The notes: a model not told the origin generated them from the letters alone. Shown: positions 52,110 to 62,919, counted from the first letter of the stretch. The stretch: 64,000 bases of DNA from Deinococcus aerophilus (GCF_014647075.1 NZ_BMOM01000018.1:1-64000), one strand, 5' to 3'. Made by a program: numbers and translations.

Positions 52110-52490
52110 CATTCACGCGCGCAGCGGCGCGGGAAGAAGTGGCGCGGGAAGAAGTAGGGAAATACCCCTGCGTTCCGCCCGGCCACCCGGTTTGCCTGTG
52201 GGGAAACCGGGGGGGGCGATTTTCCTGTGCGGCAAACCGGGTGGGGGGGTGGTTTTCCCACAGGGGTAATCCCTATAAACAGAGCTTACTTATCAGAGAA
52301 GAAGTAAGTGTGTGGCGCACGCGAGCAGTCTTGGGTGTGCTGGGGCCGCACCGTGATCCAAAAAACGCCTCAGCGGGGCACAGTGCCCCTGGGTGGGGCC
52401 GGGTGGGGTCTGGGGCCGCACGCTGGGCCGGAGGGGCCACAGCGGGGCACACAGCGCAAACACGCCCACATTGCGAGTGTGGGCGTTCCC
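52110..52490. other. Palindrome- and repeat-rich region resembling a replication origin
   Basis: Listed left to right: a 15-base tandem repeat (GGCGCGGGAAGAAGT, about 52127-52156); CCCGGTTTGC and GCAAACCGGG inverted over about 50 bases; CCTGTGGGGAAACC against GGTTTTCCCACAGG; CTTACTT/AAGTAAG; GGGGCAC-A-GTGCCCC; direct repeats of GGGGCCGCAC and CAGCGGGGCACA; and a 9-bp hairpin ACGCCCACA/TGTGGGCGT (52462-52486). Clusters of this kind occur at plasmid origins and partition sites. No iteron array or Rep gene can be named, so the function is inference. Confidence 0.4.
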
Positions 52491-52887
52491 TGCGAGCGGT
52501 GGGGTTCAGCTTGGCCGCAGCCTTTGGGCCGTGTTCCAGGTGCTGACGCCACTACCCAGAGACTGGCCGGCTCCGTACGGATCAGCTTCCGCGCAGCGTT
52601 CCAGCTCAGTTTGCGTCACGCCGGTGATCCGCAGGCGTTGGCCACCCCTGCCGCCAGCATCCTTGGTGACGCTCAAGGTGCCAGCTGTCTTTTCCCGAAG
52701 TGCAGGAAAATTGAGGTGTAGGGGGTGTGCGACGGCTGTTTCGCAAGTCATCTGACCTCTCCCTCCAGAGTGTTGGATTGACCGGAGAAATTGTTTGAAA
52801 ATGCTGTGCTGCTGGGCCTTGACTGTGTGAGCGAGCCTGATCCAGTGTGTGCTGCCCCGCCAGACCAGAAGCGGAGCAGGAGACACC

Positions 52888-53748
52888 ATGACGCAGCCAG
52901 AAGACCAGCTCAACTTGCACGCCGCCCGCCTGTACCTCTCCCGTCTGCTGCCTGACCTGGGGCCGCTGACCCGGCAGGAATTGCAGAGCCTCACCCTCAA
53001 AGCCGGGCTCTGGACCCTGCACCGCCAGACCCAGCCAGCCGAACCCAATCTCTCCGATCATCTGAAGGCCCATACTCGGCTGCTGCGCGGTCAGGGCAGC
53101 GAATTCGACCGCTTGGAGGCCCAGCACCTTCGGCAGGGGGACCGCCTCCCCTCGCCCCTTGCCTTTGTTTCGGAGACCCAGGGCGAGTCGGCCCATGCCA
53201 CGGCCGACGACGACCGCATCCAGAAGATGCGGCACCACGCGCAGCGGCTGGGCGTGCCATGGTTTAGCCGCCAGGAACTGACGCAGGCCAAAGTGCAGGT
53301 GAGCTACCGGGTCACCCGCTCCTTTGAATTGGCCCTCGACGATGCCTGGACAGCGCGGGCACCGCGTGGGGCGTCCCGGAACGCCCTGCACGTTTCCCTC
53401 ACGCTGGCTTATCTCTGCCTGCCGGAGTTCCGGCAGCGGGTACGGCAGGTCCAGGACGTGCGCTACGCTCGCATGCCATCCCCAGTCCTTCCCGTGGACG
53501 CCCGCAAGGTGGCTGAGCTGTTGGCGCGCTGCCAGATTCCTGCGCGGGGCGCGCCGACCCTTCGTGATGAACTGGTGCAACTGAGCTACCGCACCACATT
53601 GATGGCCAACAAGGCCCTGCGGCGCACCCTCCCGGCGCAGGAGCGTACCCTGGCATACCTGCACATCGACTTGCTCGCCCTTTACCTGACCGCACCCGAC
53701 GTTGGTGCATTTATTGATCGCGTCATCGAGGACCGCGGCCAGGAATAG
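52888..53748 (+). CDS. Unknown protein, only intact cargo gene of the transposon
   Basis: A 286-residue soluble protein starting at an ATG with GGAG seven bases upstream. It is largely helical and moderately basic. Three segments of similar shape recur: LTRQELQSLTLKAGL near residue 30, FSRQELTQAKVQVSYRVTR near 130, and TLRDELVQLSYRTTLMANKAL near 228, so the protein may be built of repeated helical units. No signal, membrane helix or enzyme motif is visible. Location beside origin-like repeats makes a replication, partition or DNA-binding role possible but unproven. Confidence 0.6.
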   Translation: MTQPEDQLNLHAARLYLSRLLPDLGPLTRQELQSLTLKAGLWTLHRQTQPAEPNLSDHLKAHTRLLRGQGSEFDRLEAQHLRQGDRLPSPLAFVSETQGESAHATADDDRIQKMRHHAQRLGVPWFSRQELTQAKVQVSYRVTRSFELALDDAWTARAPRGASRNALHVSLTLAYLCLPEFRQRVRQVQDVRYARMPSPVLPVDARKVAELLARCQIPARGAPTLRDELVQLSYRTTLMANKALRRTLPAQERTLAYLHIDLLALYLTAPDVGAFIDRVIEDRGQE

Positions 53749-53865
53749 CGCCGACTCGGAGCGGCCGATCATCGGTCCTGGGGAGGCCCTGTGCAGAGCC
53801 TCCTCTCCTTTCAACCTGGCCTCGCGCCTTCTTCGTAGCTGTCGGCGAGGGACTTTCCGAGACAC

Positions 53866-54667
53866 CTAACCCAGCGGGCGAGATGGTGCGACAGACCAAA
53901 GCCCTGCCAGGATCTGCACCTGGAACTCCGATATCTCGGCAAAGGGAGCGGTGTTCCACAGGTGGCTGATCGGGGAGTAGTAAAGACTCCGTCATCAGGA
54001 TCTGCCCCTTCCGGTCCACCAGGATGCCGACAGGTTCTGCCGGATTCACCATGAGCCCCGCCACCTGCCTCTGAGAAAGGCCGCCCAGCGTTCGGCGCAC
54101 CACTTCTGGGCAAGCGGTCAGCCAGTAAGCGTCCACGGGCTCATCCGTGAAGGCGTCACACCCCCACCAGGCCTATCGGCAGGACCATTTCTGGGCGTCG
54201 TCGCTTTCGAAGTACTGCAGCCAGTTATCGAGGGTTCTTCCCTGCTCTGCCAGGATGACTTGCACCAGGGGCACCAGGTCGGGCGCCAGGGCCAGACCCA
54301 CCAGACTCGCCCAGGGGTAAGGACAGGCCCGCAAGGCCGCGTCGGTCTCGGTGCCGAGGAATTCCAGGCTGGTTCCCGTGACCATCGGCTCATCGTCAGC
54401 GTCCTAGGTGACGTGGTTTTGCGGCGTCCAGTACCGTGGCCGCCTCCGGAGGTGCCTCCGCATGATGGCGGCGCGCCCCTCTTCACCTCCGAACTCCAGG
54501 ACGTAAGAGCCGTACTCCTCAAACCGCACCACGCGGTAGGGGGCGGTGTACTGCCCCCACATGGCCATCAGGGCCTGATTGACGGCTCCGGCATATTCCT
54601 GGGAACTGGACGCCTCCTTAGCACCTGACACTTTGCGGAAAATGGCGTCCTGAACGCAGTGCGGCAT
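53866..54667 (-). pseudogene. Decayed cargo gene with two in-frame TAG codons and a frameshift
   Basis: From ATG 54667, one frame runs through TAG at 54404-54406 and TAG at 54173-54175 with protein-like sequence on both sides (RVVRFEEYGSYVLEFGGEE; LVGLALAPDLVPLVQVILAEQ; VAGLMVNPAEPVGILVDRKG). Near 53,990 the coding signal moves one frame (SPISHLWNTAPFAEISEFQV) and stops at 53866. The rejoined product would be about 265 residues of unknown family. The start follows the right repeat with AAGGGAG before it, so the repeat provides its leader. Confidence 0.6.
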
Positions 54668-54669
54668 AA

Positions 54670-54738
54670 CAAATCGTCTCCCTTTTTATGCGCTCAGCAT
54701 GCTCGTTTGTCCCATCAACCCCAGGCCCTAAACGGCGT
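54670..54738 (-). repeat. Right 69-bp inverted repeat
   Basis: Inverted partner of 51505-51573 with three differences. Its outer end abuts TAAACT, and its inner end leads straight into the start of the pseudogene at 54667. Confidence 0.85.
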
Positions 54739-54744
54739 TAAACT
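54739..54744 (+). promoter_or_regulatory. TAAACT: right target duplication and -10-like element of mntR
   Basis: This copy of the duplicated target lies seven bases before the mntR ATG (54752), the spacing of the leaderless -10 elements at thyA and corA. The sequence upstream is now transposon end, so the original -35 region is 3.2 kb away. Confidence 0.5.
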
Positions 54745-54751
54745 GGAGGAC

Positions 54752-55447
54752 ATGACCGCCCGTCCGCTGTCCCGCTCTGCCGAGGACTACCTCAAGCACC
54801 TGTACCTGCTGGGCCACGCCTCAGAGCCGGCCGCCCGGGACGGGGCGGGCAAAGTCAGCACCCAGGCGCTGGCCGGCGCGCTGGAAGTGGCCCCCGCCAG
54901 CGTAACCGGCATGCTGCGCAAGCTCACCGAGCAGGGACTGGTGGCGCACGCGCCGTACCAGGGCGCGGGCCTGACTGCCGAGGGCGAGCGCGTGGCCCTG
55001 GAAGTCCTGCGCCACCACCGCCTGCTGGAGCTGTTCTTGCACCGCGCCCTGGGCGTGCCGCTCGACGAGGTCCACGAGGAGGCCGAGCGGCTGGAACACG
55101 CCCTGAGCGAGCGGCTGGAGGCGCGTATCGCCGCGTGGCTGGGCGATCCCACCCACGATCCGCACGGCGACCCGATTCCCACCCTGGCCGGCGAGCTGCC
55201 CGAGCGCGCCGAGCGCCGCCTGACCCAGCTTGCGCCCGGTGAGACGGCGGCGGTGGCCCGCGTGCCCGACCACGATCCAGCCAGTCTGCGGGCCCTGATG
55301 GCGGCGGGCCTGACTCCGGGGGCCTGCGTGACCGTGCGGACGGTGGACGCGGCGCTGGGTACCCTGACGCTGGCGCTGCCGGGCCGCGACCTGACGCTGG
55401 CACTGGCGGTGGCCGGACAGGTCCAGGTGCACGCAGACGCGCCCTGA
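54752..55447 (+). CDS. mntR: DtxR/MntR-family metal-dependent regulator
   Basis: A 231-residue repressor. Residues 1-65 form the winged helix ([13 protein letters not shown], then [21 protein letters not shown]). About 66-140 form the metal-binding dimer domain with HHRLLELFL and the Glu/His ligands in [13 protein letters not shown]. About 155-230 form an SH3-like FeoA domain, so it is the long DtxR type. In Deinococcus such proteins sense Mn2+ or Fe2+ and control metal uptake, which matters for oxidative stress tolerance. The transposon sits directly before its leader (GGAGGAC). The frame extends into the repeat, but ATG 54752 is the natural start. Confidence 0.88.
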   Translation: MTARPLSRSAEDYLKHLYLLGHASEPAARDGAGKVSTQALAGALEVAPASVTGMLRKLTEQGLVAHAPYQGAGLTAEGERVALEVLRHHRLLELFLHRALGVPLDEVHEEAERLEHALSERLEARIAAWLGDPTHDPHGDPIPTLAGELPERAERRLTQLAPGETAAVARVPDHDPASLRALMAAGLTPGACVTVRTVDAALGTLTLALPGRDLTLALAVAGQVQVHADAP

Positions 55448-55549
55448 AGGGGCGGCGGGTTCAGGGGCGCCCTGCACAGCCGGGGCACTACAGACGGGGC
55501 ACTTCCCGCACCGGGCCTCCGCCGCTGGGCCAGCCCTCAAAATGGCTCC

Positions 55550-55787
55550 ATGCCTGATTCCGAACGCGAACTTAACTTTGCCCGTGAAATCATCGGTGAG
55601 CGCAGCTACCGCGAGGTGCCCACCGATGAGGTCCTGCGCGAGGCCGAGCGCCTGCTGAACGGCTGGATGGCGGGCGAGATGCGCATGGAACGGCCCAAGC
55701 TCTACGACCACTACGCCCTGCTGCTGCTTGCCCTGCTGCAGAAAAACCGCGAGCTGGAAGCCCGCCTCTCGGCGCTGGAGGCCCGCG

Positions 55788-55795
<8 letters not shown>
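55550..55795 (+). CDS. Small conserved-looking acidic helical protein
   Basis: An 81-residue protein with [18 protein letters not shown] N-terminus and a C-terminal helix [20 protein letters not shown] (61-80) that should form a coiled coil. No membrane segment or known domain. Its stop overlaps the GTG start of trpF by 8 bases, so translational coupling supports that it is real. Function is unknown. Confidence 0.6.
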
Positions 55796-56414
<619 letters not shown>

Positions 56415-56426
<12 letters not shown>

Positions 56427-56580
56427 AACTGAGCCCTGTGGATAACTCGGCCCAGCCGCTCTTTTCTGCGTACTCGTCAAAAAGACTGTCCTGGACGCCG
56501 CTGCCCCCACCGGCTGCCGGACAGGTCGGAACAGTTATCCACAGCTTGTCCACAGCCCCTGTGGACAACTCTGTGGATAA
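56415..56580. other. Cluster of six DnaA-box-like sites
   Basis: TTATCCACA occurs at 56415 and 56535 (plus strand) and at 56438 and 56572 (minus strand, as TGTGGATAA). The close variant TTGTCCACA occurs at 56546 (plus) and 56560 (minus). All six lie within 166 bases; a seventh near-match is at 56618. By chance a 9-mer of this kind should be rare in high-GC DNA. The cluster may bind DnaA as an origin or as a titration or regulatory site. AT-rich unwinding sequence and dnaA/dnaN are not present nearby. Confidence 0.65.
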
Positions 56581-56592
56581 CCGGCAGGTCTC

Positions 56593-57483
56593 TCAGAGGC
56601 GCGGGCCAATTTCTGCGTCATCCACAGCCTTCAGCCCAAACCAGCCCGCGATGACCTGTCCGGCCTGCACCACGTTGACCGCCGTGCCCAGGTCCACCCC
56701 CGTGCCGGCAAAGGGCACGCGTGCCACGGTGTGGCCCTTGGTGCCCAGGTCTTCCAGGTTGCCGTGGTCGCTGCCCACCACCACTCGCGCCCCGGCCTCC
56801 AGCGCGCCGCGCAGCAGGGCGTCCACGCGGGCCAGATAGGCCAGGGCCGCGGCCCGCGTGTCGGGTAAGGGTCCGTCTGCCCGGCCCCGGTGGCCCAGCA
56901 GGTCGCCAAACCACAGGTCGGCCACGATCAGGTCGTGGTCGTCCGTGGCGCGGGCGAGGGCCTGCCCCAGGCGGGTCACCTCCTCCTGCGTCTGGAAGGG
57001 GGCAAAGGGAGCGCGGTACTCCAGCCCCAGGGTGGCCCCCAGCGGCGGCACCCCCGGCGGATTGAGGGCCTGCCCCGCCGCCACGAACGAAAAGGGAAAG
57101 CAGCCCATGCGCGGGCGCCGCTCCTGGGCCTGGAAGTACTGCGGCACGTAGTGGTTGGCAAGCGCCGCCCGTGCCCCGGCCCGCGTGAGCCGCACCGGCA
57201 GGCTGGCCCGGCGCAGCAGGCGCTGCAGGGTCGGCCCCGGATGCGGGCCAAAATGCTCGCCGCCCCCCTTGCCCATCAGCCGCACGGCGTCGGTGCCGGT
57301 CAGCCAGCAGCTTTGCCCGGTGCCCGACTGCGGCAGCCCCGGCACACCCAGCGTGGCGTCCAGGGCCCGTCCTGCCTCCAGCAGTGGGCGCAGGGTGGGC
57401 AGTTCCTGCTCCCACACGCTGCCGGGCGGCGCGTCCACAGGATGGCCCACGCCGTCCAGGGCCAGCCACAACACCCCGTTCAT
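56593..57483 (-). CDS. Alkaline-phosphatase/phosphoglycerate-mutase-superfamily metalloenzyme
   Basis: A 296-residue protein with the metal-site pattern of the alkaline phosphatase superfamily. LALDGVG is near the start (first Asp), [11 protein letters not shown] in the nucleophile region, [16 protein letters not shown] (Asp and His), and [12 protein letters not shown] (Asp-His). The ATG at 57483 is preferred because TATGCT lies seven bases upstream. Substrate is unknown; relatives include phosphopentomutase and cofactor-independent phosphoglycerate mutase. Its 3' end abuts the DnaA-box cluster. Confidence 0.78.
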   Translation of the reverse strand: MNGVLWLALDGVGHPVDAPPGSVWEQELPTLRPLLEAGRALDATLGVPGLPQSGTGQSCWLTGTDAVRLMGKGGGEHFGPHPGPTLQRLLRRASLPVRLTRAGARAALANHYVPQYFQAQERRPRMGCFPFSFVAAGQALNPPGVPPLGATLGLEYRAPFAPFQTQEEVTRLGQALARATDDHDLIVADLWFGDLLGHRGRADGPLPDTRAAALAYLARVDALLRGALEAGARVVVGSDHGNLEDLGTKGHTVARVPFAGTGVDLGTAVNVVQAGQVIAGWFGLKAVDDAEIGPRL

Positions 57484-57490
57484 GGGCGGC

Positions 57491-57496
57491 AGCATA
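57491..57496 (-). promoter_or_regulatory. Leaderless-type -10 element of the metalloenzyme gene
   Basis: TATGCT, read leftward, seven bases before the ATG at 57483. Confidence 0.4.
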
Positions 57497-57558
57497 GAGC
57501 AGGTGGGGGGATGGACTGCCCGCCCAGGCCCGCCGCTGTGCCAACATCAGGCCCACCC

Positions 57559-58806
57559 ATGACCGACACCCTGATCCTTGCCGTGCCTGATCCCGCCGTG
57601 GTGGCAGTGATCGGCGCGCCGCTCGCGGGGGGCAGCACCTTCGCGGCACGTCACTTCCGGCCGTCCGAAGTGCTGTCGGGGGACTTCCTTCAAGGACTGG
57701 ACCACCGGCTGTCGCGGGGCGAGCGGGCCGTGGTGGACGCCGCGCTGACCCGGCCCGCCCAGCGCCGGCCCCTGCTGGAGGCCGCCCGCACGCATGACCT
57801 GCCCGCCGTCGCGGTGGTTCTGGACCTGCCCCGGCAGGTGTTGCAGGAGCGGGCGGCGCGGCTGGGCCGCAATCCGGCGCCGCTGCTGGACAGTTTTGGT
57901 GAGCTGCGCCGGACCCTGGGCGGCCTGCAGAAGGAGGGCTTTGAGCAGGTGTGGGTCCTGCGTTCGCAGGCCCAGGTGGAGGCCGCGCAGCTTGTGCGCG
58001 TGCCGCTGCCTCCCGACCGCCGCGACCTGAGCGGGCCCTTTGACTTCATCGGGGACGTGCACGGCTGCCTGCCCGAACTGCTGGAGCTGCTGAACCGTTT
58101 GGGCTACCCGGCGCAGGGAGAACAGGGAAGGCCTGCGCCGGGCCGCACCGCCGTCTTTCTGGGTGACCTGACCGACCGCGGACCGGACTCGGCGGGCGTT
58201 TTGCGGCGGGTGATGGAGATGACGGCCTCGGGCACGGCGCTGTGCGTTCCGGGCAACCACGATGAAAAACTGCTGCGGGCGCTGGAGGGCCGGGGGGTCA
58301 AGCCGCTGCACGGACTGGGGGAAACGCTGGCGCAGCTGGACGCGGCGGGAGACGCTTTTCAGGCGCGGGTCCGCACGTTTCTGGGGGGGCTGCCGGACCA
58401 TCTGGTGCTGGACGGCGGACGGGTGGTCGCGGCGCACGCCGGCCTGCCCGAGCGCTACCACGGGCGCACCTCGGGGCGGGTCCGCCGCTTCGCGCTGTAC
58501 GGCGATGTGGACGGCACCCGGGACGAGCTGGGCCTGCCGGTTCGCCGTGACTGGGGAGCCGGGTACCGGGGACAGGCCATCGTGGTCTACGGTCACACTC
58601 CGGTGGCCGCGCCGCGCTGGGTCAACCGCACGGTGGACATCGACACCGGCTGCGCGTTCGGCGGCCACCTGACGGCGCTGCGCTACCCCGAGCTGGAGTT
58701 GGTCAGCGTGCCCGCACGCCGGGTCTACGTGTCGCCGCCGCGCCCGCTGCCGCTGCTGGGGCCGGCGGTTCCGGCTCCGCCGCCGGTGCTGTCCCCGCCC
58801 GCGTGA
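57559..58806 (+). CDS. PNKP-like protein: degenerate P-loop domain plus metallophosphoesterase
   Basis: A 415-residue protein. The first 150 residues look like the kinase module of bacterial polynucleotide kinase-phosphatase, but the P-loop reads [17 protein letters not shown], with Gly where Lys is required. Residues about 155-390 are an active-looking calcineurin-type phosphatase: [44 protein letters not shown] and VVYGHTPV, supplying all metal ligands. The last 25 residues are Pro-rich. It probably removes 2',3'-phosphates or a similar group; kinase activity is doubtful. Confidence 0.82.
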   Translation: MTDTLILAVPDPAVVAVIGAPLAGGSTFAARHFRPSEVLSGDFLQGLDHRLSRGERAVVDAALTRPAQRRPLLEAARTHDLPAVAVVLDLPRQVLQERAARLGRNPAPLLDSFGELRRTLGGLQKEGFEQVWVLRSQAQVEAAQLVRVPLPPDRRDLSGPFDFIGDVHGCLPELLELLNRLGYPAQGEQGRPAPGRTAVFLGDLTDRGPDSAGVLRRVMEMTASGTALCVPGNHDEKLLRALEGRGVKPLHGLGETLAQLDAAGDAFQARVRTFLGGLPDHLVLDGGRVVAAHAGLPERYHGRTSGRVRRFALYGDVDGTRDELGLPVRRDWGAGYRGQAIVVYGHTPVAAPRWVNRTVDIDTGCAFGGHLTALRYPELELVSVPARRVYVSPPRPLPLLGPAVPAPPPVLSPPA

Positions 58807-58813
58807 GGTCGGC

Positions 58814-59731
58814 TCACCACCACCCGCGCCGGCGGAACGAGTACGCCAGCCCCACGCCGATCAGCACGAAACTGCTCCAGGCCAGGGCGTAGCCCTGCGG
58901 CCAGCGCAGCTCGGGCATGTGCTGAAAATTCATGCCCCATACCCCCGCCAGAAAGGTCAGGGGCAAAAAGATCACGCTCACGGCCGTCAGGGTGCGCATC
59001 ACCTCGTTCATGCGCTGGCCTTGCAGGCTCAGGTGCAGGTCCAGCACGCCGGTCAGAAAGTCGCGCAGGCCGTCCAGACGGCTGCCCGCACGCGTGAAAC
59101 TGTCCTGCACGTCGCGGTAGCGCACCAGATCGGCGGGCGAGCCGGTGGCGTGGCGGCCCAGCAGCGCGGCGGCCTCGCGGGCGTCCCCGGCCAGCCGGCG
59201 GGCCCGCGAGATCAGGTGCTTGACCGCGAAGATCTCGGGCACCGGCTGGGCGCGGCGGTCGCGGAACACTCGCTCCTCCAGCGCCTCGGTGCGTCCCTCC
59301 AGGGTGTCGGCCAGCGTGAAGAAGGTCTCAGCGGTGTGGTCGAGCAATTCATAGGCGATTTCGGCGGGGGTGTTGCACGCCTCGCGCCCGACGAGTTCCC
59401 AGACCGCCGTCAGCGCCTGCGTGCCCGCCGAACTCAGGGTCAGCGCCGCATCTGGAAAGATAAAAACGCTGACCCGCTCGGTAAAGTCATCGGCCTCGGC
59501 CGGGCGCGCGAACGACCGCACCGTGATGAAGGCGTGTTCGGGGTACTGCTCGGCGCGGCTCCAGTGCCCGGGTTCCAGCGCGTCCTCCAGCGCAAAGCGG
59601 TGGAGGGGAAAGGCGGCCTGCAGGCGCGCCAGCTCCTCGGGGGCGGCTTCCTGCGCGTCTACCCAGACGCCCGTGGTCTGTCCGGTCCAGCTCACGCTCT
59701 GTCCGGTGGCAAGGTGCTTGGCGCGGATCAT
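58814..59731 (-). CDS. corA: CorA-family magnesium transporter
   Basis: A 305-residue protein with an acidic cytoplasmic funnel domain and long helices (about 1-245). Two C-terminal membrane helices follow, the first ending in the signature GMNF (about 272-275: [14 protein letters not shown]). It imports Mg2+ as a pentamer. Start ATG 59731 is supported by TACGAT seven bases upstream. It is divergent from the fluoride exporter gene; the two starts are 71 bases apart, so promoters overlap. Confidence 0.92.
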   Translation of the reverse strand: MIRAKHLATGQSVSWTGQTTGVWVDAQEAAPEELARLQAAFPLHRFALEDALEPGHWSRAEQYPEHAFITVRSFARPAEADDFTERVSVFIFPDAALTLSSAGTQALTAVWELVGREACNTPAEIAYELLDHTAETFFTLADTLEGRTEALEERVFRDRRAQPVPEIFAVKHLISRARRLAGDAREAAALLGRHATGSPADLVRYRDVQDSFTRAGSRLDGLRDFLTGVLDLHLSLQGQRMNEVMRTLTAVSVIFLPLTFLAGVWGMNFQHMPELRWPQGYALAWSSFVLIGVGLAYSFRRRGWW

Positions 59732-59738
59732 GCCGGGA

Positions 59739-59744
59739 ATCGTA
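59739..59744 (-). promoter_or_regulatory. Leaderless-type -10 element of corA
   Basis: TACGAT, read leftward, seven bases before the ATG at 59731. Confidence 0.4.
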
Positions 59745-59789
59745 GAGCGTGGGCGGACACGGGGGCCGTGCGGCGCGGCCCGCATCGCC

Positions 59790-59795
59790 TATCCT
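59790..59795 (+). promoter_or_regulatory. Leaderless-type -10 element of crcB
   Basis: TATCCT lies seven bases before the ATG at 59803. The short leader leaves no room for a fluoride riboswitch. Confidence 0.4.
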
Positions 59796-59802
59796 GGGGC
59801 GC

Positions 59803-60183
59803 ATGACGGGAGCGCTGTGGCTGTGGGTGATGCTGGGCGGCGCGGTGGGCGCGGCCTGCCGCCAGGGTGTGGTGCTGCTGCTCGCGCCGCTGGTGGTCCG
59901 CAGCGGTTTTCCGGTGGCCGTGCTGCTCATCAACGTGCTCGGGTCGTTCCTGCTGGGCCTGACCCTGGCCCTGGCCGGGCGCGGCATGGTGCCCGAGGCC
60001 GCGCGGCTGGCCTTCGGCACCGGGGTGCTGGGGGCCTTTACCACCTTCTCGACCTTTTCCAGCGAACTGGACGTTCTGCTGCTGCGCGGGCAGGTGGCCC
60101 CGGCACTGACCTACGCCGCCGCCAGCGTGGGTCTGGGCCTGACGGCAGCGGTGGCGGGGCGGCTGCTGGGAACGCGGCTGTGA
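59803..60183 (+). CDS. crcB: Fluoride exporter CrcB/FluC
   Basis: A 126-residue four-helix membrane protein. Signatures are [10 protein letters not shown] (near 12-21), [17 protein letters not shown] (with the channel Asn) and [16 protein letters not shown], the FxxF phenylalanine-box segment. FluC forms antiparallel dimers that expel fluoride. It is a single-gene version. Only 25 bases separate it from xseA, so they may be co-transcribed. Confidence 0.92.
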   Translation: MTGALWLWVMLGGAVGAACRQGVVLLLAPLVVRSGFPVAVLLINVLGSFLLGLTLALAGRGMVPEAARLAFGTGVLGAFTTFSTFSSELDVLLLRGQVAPALTYAAASVGLGLTAAVAGRLLGTRL

Positions 60184-60208
60184 GTCCGGCAGGGCGCCGG
60201 GGCACTCC

Positions 60209-61423
60209 GTGACCCGCCGGCGAAAAAAGGCCGAGCCGACACGCCCGCCCGAGCAGTTTCTGGAACTCTCGGAGGTGCTGGCGTACCTGGCACAGGTGAT
60301 CGCGCGCGGGATGCCGGGAGCGGTGTGGGTGCGCGCCGAGATCGCCTCGGTGACCGACCGCCGCCACCTGTACCTGGATCTGGTGGAGCTGGGTGAGGGC
60401 GGCGAGGTCGCCAAGTGCCGCGCGACCCTGTGGGCCCGCGAGCGCTTTGCCCTGGAGGGCAAGTTCCGGCAGGCCACCGGCGGCACGCTCACGGCGGGCC
60501 TCAAGGTGCTGCTGTTCTGTCAGCCGGAGTTTCACCCGCAGTACGGCTTTTCCCTGAATGTGCTCGACGTGTTTCCCGAGTTCACGGTGGGGGACGCGGC
60601 GCTGCGCCTGGACACCCTGCGCCGCGCGCTGGTAGAGGAGGGCGTGTACGGACTCAACCGCCTGCTGTCCGTGCCCGCCGACTTCACGCGGGTCGCCGTG
60701 ATCTCGCCCACGGGCGCGGCGGGCCTGGGCGACTTCCGGCGGGAGACGGACGCCCTGGACGCCGCCGGCCTCACGGAGTTCGTGTATCTGGAGGCCACCT
60801 TCCAGGGCCGGGAGGCCTCGGCCAGCCTGGGCCGGGCGGTGGGGGCGGCGCGTGAACTGCACCGGGAACGTCCGCTGGACGCGCTGGTGGTGATCCGGGG
60901 CGGCGGGGCCGTGACCGATCTGGCGTGGCTAAATGATCTGGACTTTGCCCGCGCCCTGGCGACCTTTCCCGCTCCGGTGATCACCGGGCTGGGCCACGCC
61001 CGCGACGACACCCTGCCCGACGAGGTGGCCTGCGTGCGCACCGACACGCCCAGCAAGGCGGCGGCCCTGATTGTCCGTACGGTGGCGGGGGCCGCCGCGC
61101 AGGCGCAGGAGGATGCCCGCAGCGTCCGCGCCCACGCTGCCCGCGTGCTGGTGGACGCCGACGCCGCCGCCGCGTGGGCCATCGACCGGGCACGCGCCGC
61201 CGCGGGGCGCCATACCCAGGCGGCAGGCGCAGACGTGGACGCCCTGATGCGTCAGGCGCTGGGCCTCACCCCGGCCCGGACCCTGGCCCGCGGATACGCG
61301 CTGGTGCGCGGCGAGGACGGCCAGCCGGTGACGCGCGCCGCGGGGGTGCGGGCGGGTCAGGCCCTGATCCTGGAATTCACCGATGGTTCGGTGCGCACAG
61401 AAGTGGCAGACTCCAGGGAATGA
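60209..61423 (+). CDS. xseA: Exodeoxyribonuclease VII large subunit
   Basis: A 404-residue protein starting at GTG 60209. Residues about 15-115 are the OB-fold ([37 protein letters not shown]). The catalytic region has [32 protein letters not shown] (Asp-rich loop) and [22 protein letters not shown] shorter coiled-coil and the C-terminal [11 protein letters not shown] motif follow. It processes single-stranded DNA with the small subunit XseB, which is not in the window. The protein is shorter than the 456 residues in Escherichia coli, mainly in the coiled coil. Confidence 0.93.
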   Translation: MTRRRKKAEPTRPPEQFLELSEVLAYLAQVIARGMPGAVWVRAEIASVTDRRHLYLDLVELGEGGEVAKCRATLWARERFALEGKFRQATGGTLTAGLKVLLFCQPEFHPQYGFSLNVLDVFPEFTVGDAALRLDTLRRALVEEGVYGLNRLLSVPADFTRVAVISPTGAAGLGDFRRETDALDAAGLTEFVYLEATFQGREASASLGRAVGAARELHRERPLDALVVIRGGGAVTDLAWLNDLDFARALATFPAPVITGLGHARDDTLPDEVACVRTDTPSKAAALIVRTVAGAAAQAQEDARSVRAHAARVLVDADAAAAWAIDRARAAAGRHTQAAGADVDALMRQALGLTPARTLARGYALVRGEDGQPVTRAAGVRAGQALILEFTDGSVRTEVADSRE

Positions 61424-61995
61424 ATCCCTCAGACCGGACGGCATCAGAGGTGCTGGGTCCGCTGTACCTGGCGGACGTGCGCGAGCGGATGTGCGGACTG
61501 AAGTCCCTGGGCGAAGGAGCGCTGACGCAGCTGCGCGACGACGACTGGCACACGGTTCTGTCCGACGATGGAAACTCGGCCGCCGTATTGATTCAGCACC
61601 TGCACGGCAACATGCATGCCCGGTGGGGTGCGTTGCGGAGCGGCTACCGCCCGGGGACGGAGGGCGAACCCGAGACCCGTGACCGTGACGCCGAATTCAC
61701 CGATACGCAGCACACCCCGGCCGAACTGTGGCGGCGGTGGCACGACGGCTGGGCGGTCTATCTGGGCGCGCTGGACGCCCTGACTCCGGAGGACCTGGCG
61801 GCGCCCCTGACCATTCGCGGCGAAACGCACACCGTCTTGCAGGCGGCGCAGCGGCAGGTGATGCACTACAGCGGGCATGTCTACCAGCTGGTACTGCTCG
61901 TCAAGACCCTGCGCGGCGGGCAATGGCAGACCCTCAGCATTGCGCGGGGCGGCTCGGCGGGTTTTAACGCCGCCATGCAGGCGCGGCGCGGCTGA
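61420..61995 (+). CDS. DinB-like (DUF1572) protein
   Basis: A 191-residue four-helix bundle protein. Metal-binding His residues are visible in [12 protein letters not shown] (about 53-64) and [12 protein letters not shown] (about 147-158). This group includes thiol transferases and stress-induced proteins; Deinococcus species carry many copies. The ATG overlaps the xseA stop (ATGA), so the two genes are translated together. Substrate is unknown. Confidence 0.85.
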   Translation: MNPSDRTASEVLGPLYLADVRERMCGLKSLGEGALTQLRDDDWHTVLSDDGNSAAVLIQHLHGNMHARWGALRSGYRPGTEGEPETRDRDAEFTDTQHTPAELWRRWHDGWAVYLGALDALTPEDLAAPLTIRGETHTVLQAAQRQVMHYSGHVYQLVLLVKTLRGGQWQTLSIARGGSAGFNAAMQARRG

Positions 61996-61998
61996 GGC

Positions 61999-62913
<915 letters not shown>

Positions 62914-62919
62914 GCGGAC

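Larger units (their letters stand above)
51505..54738. mobile_element. 3.2-kb transposon-like unit with 69-bp inverted repeats
   Basis: The ends 51505-51573 and 54670-54738 are inverted copies with 66 of 69 bases identical, and TAAACT flanks both sides, so the unit moved as one piece. The left copy ends at the start codon of an IS982-type transposase (MARYRPH), so the 69 bases are an IS left end plus leader; the right copy is the same end of a second, inverted IS now otherwise lost. The cargo is an origin-like palindrome cluster, an intact gene of unknown function and a pseudogene. It separates the sigma-factor block from the DtxR/MntR gene. Confidence 0.8.

Noticed and set aside
52308..52721. 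A 137-codon plus-strand open frame over the palindrome cluster
   Set aside because: It runs through hairpins and direct repeats, has no ribosome-binding site, and its product is low complexity.
53866..54667. Programmed read-through of TAG (amber recoding)
   Set aside because: The same gene also carries a frameshift and sits in a decayed element, so ordinary pseudogene decay is simpler.
59732..59802. A fluoride riboswitch before crcB
   Set aside because: The leader is only a few bases if TATCCT is the -10, and the conserved fluoride-aptamer motifs were not found.
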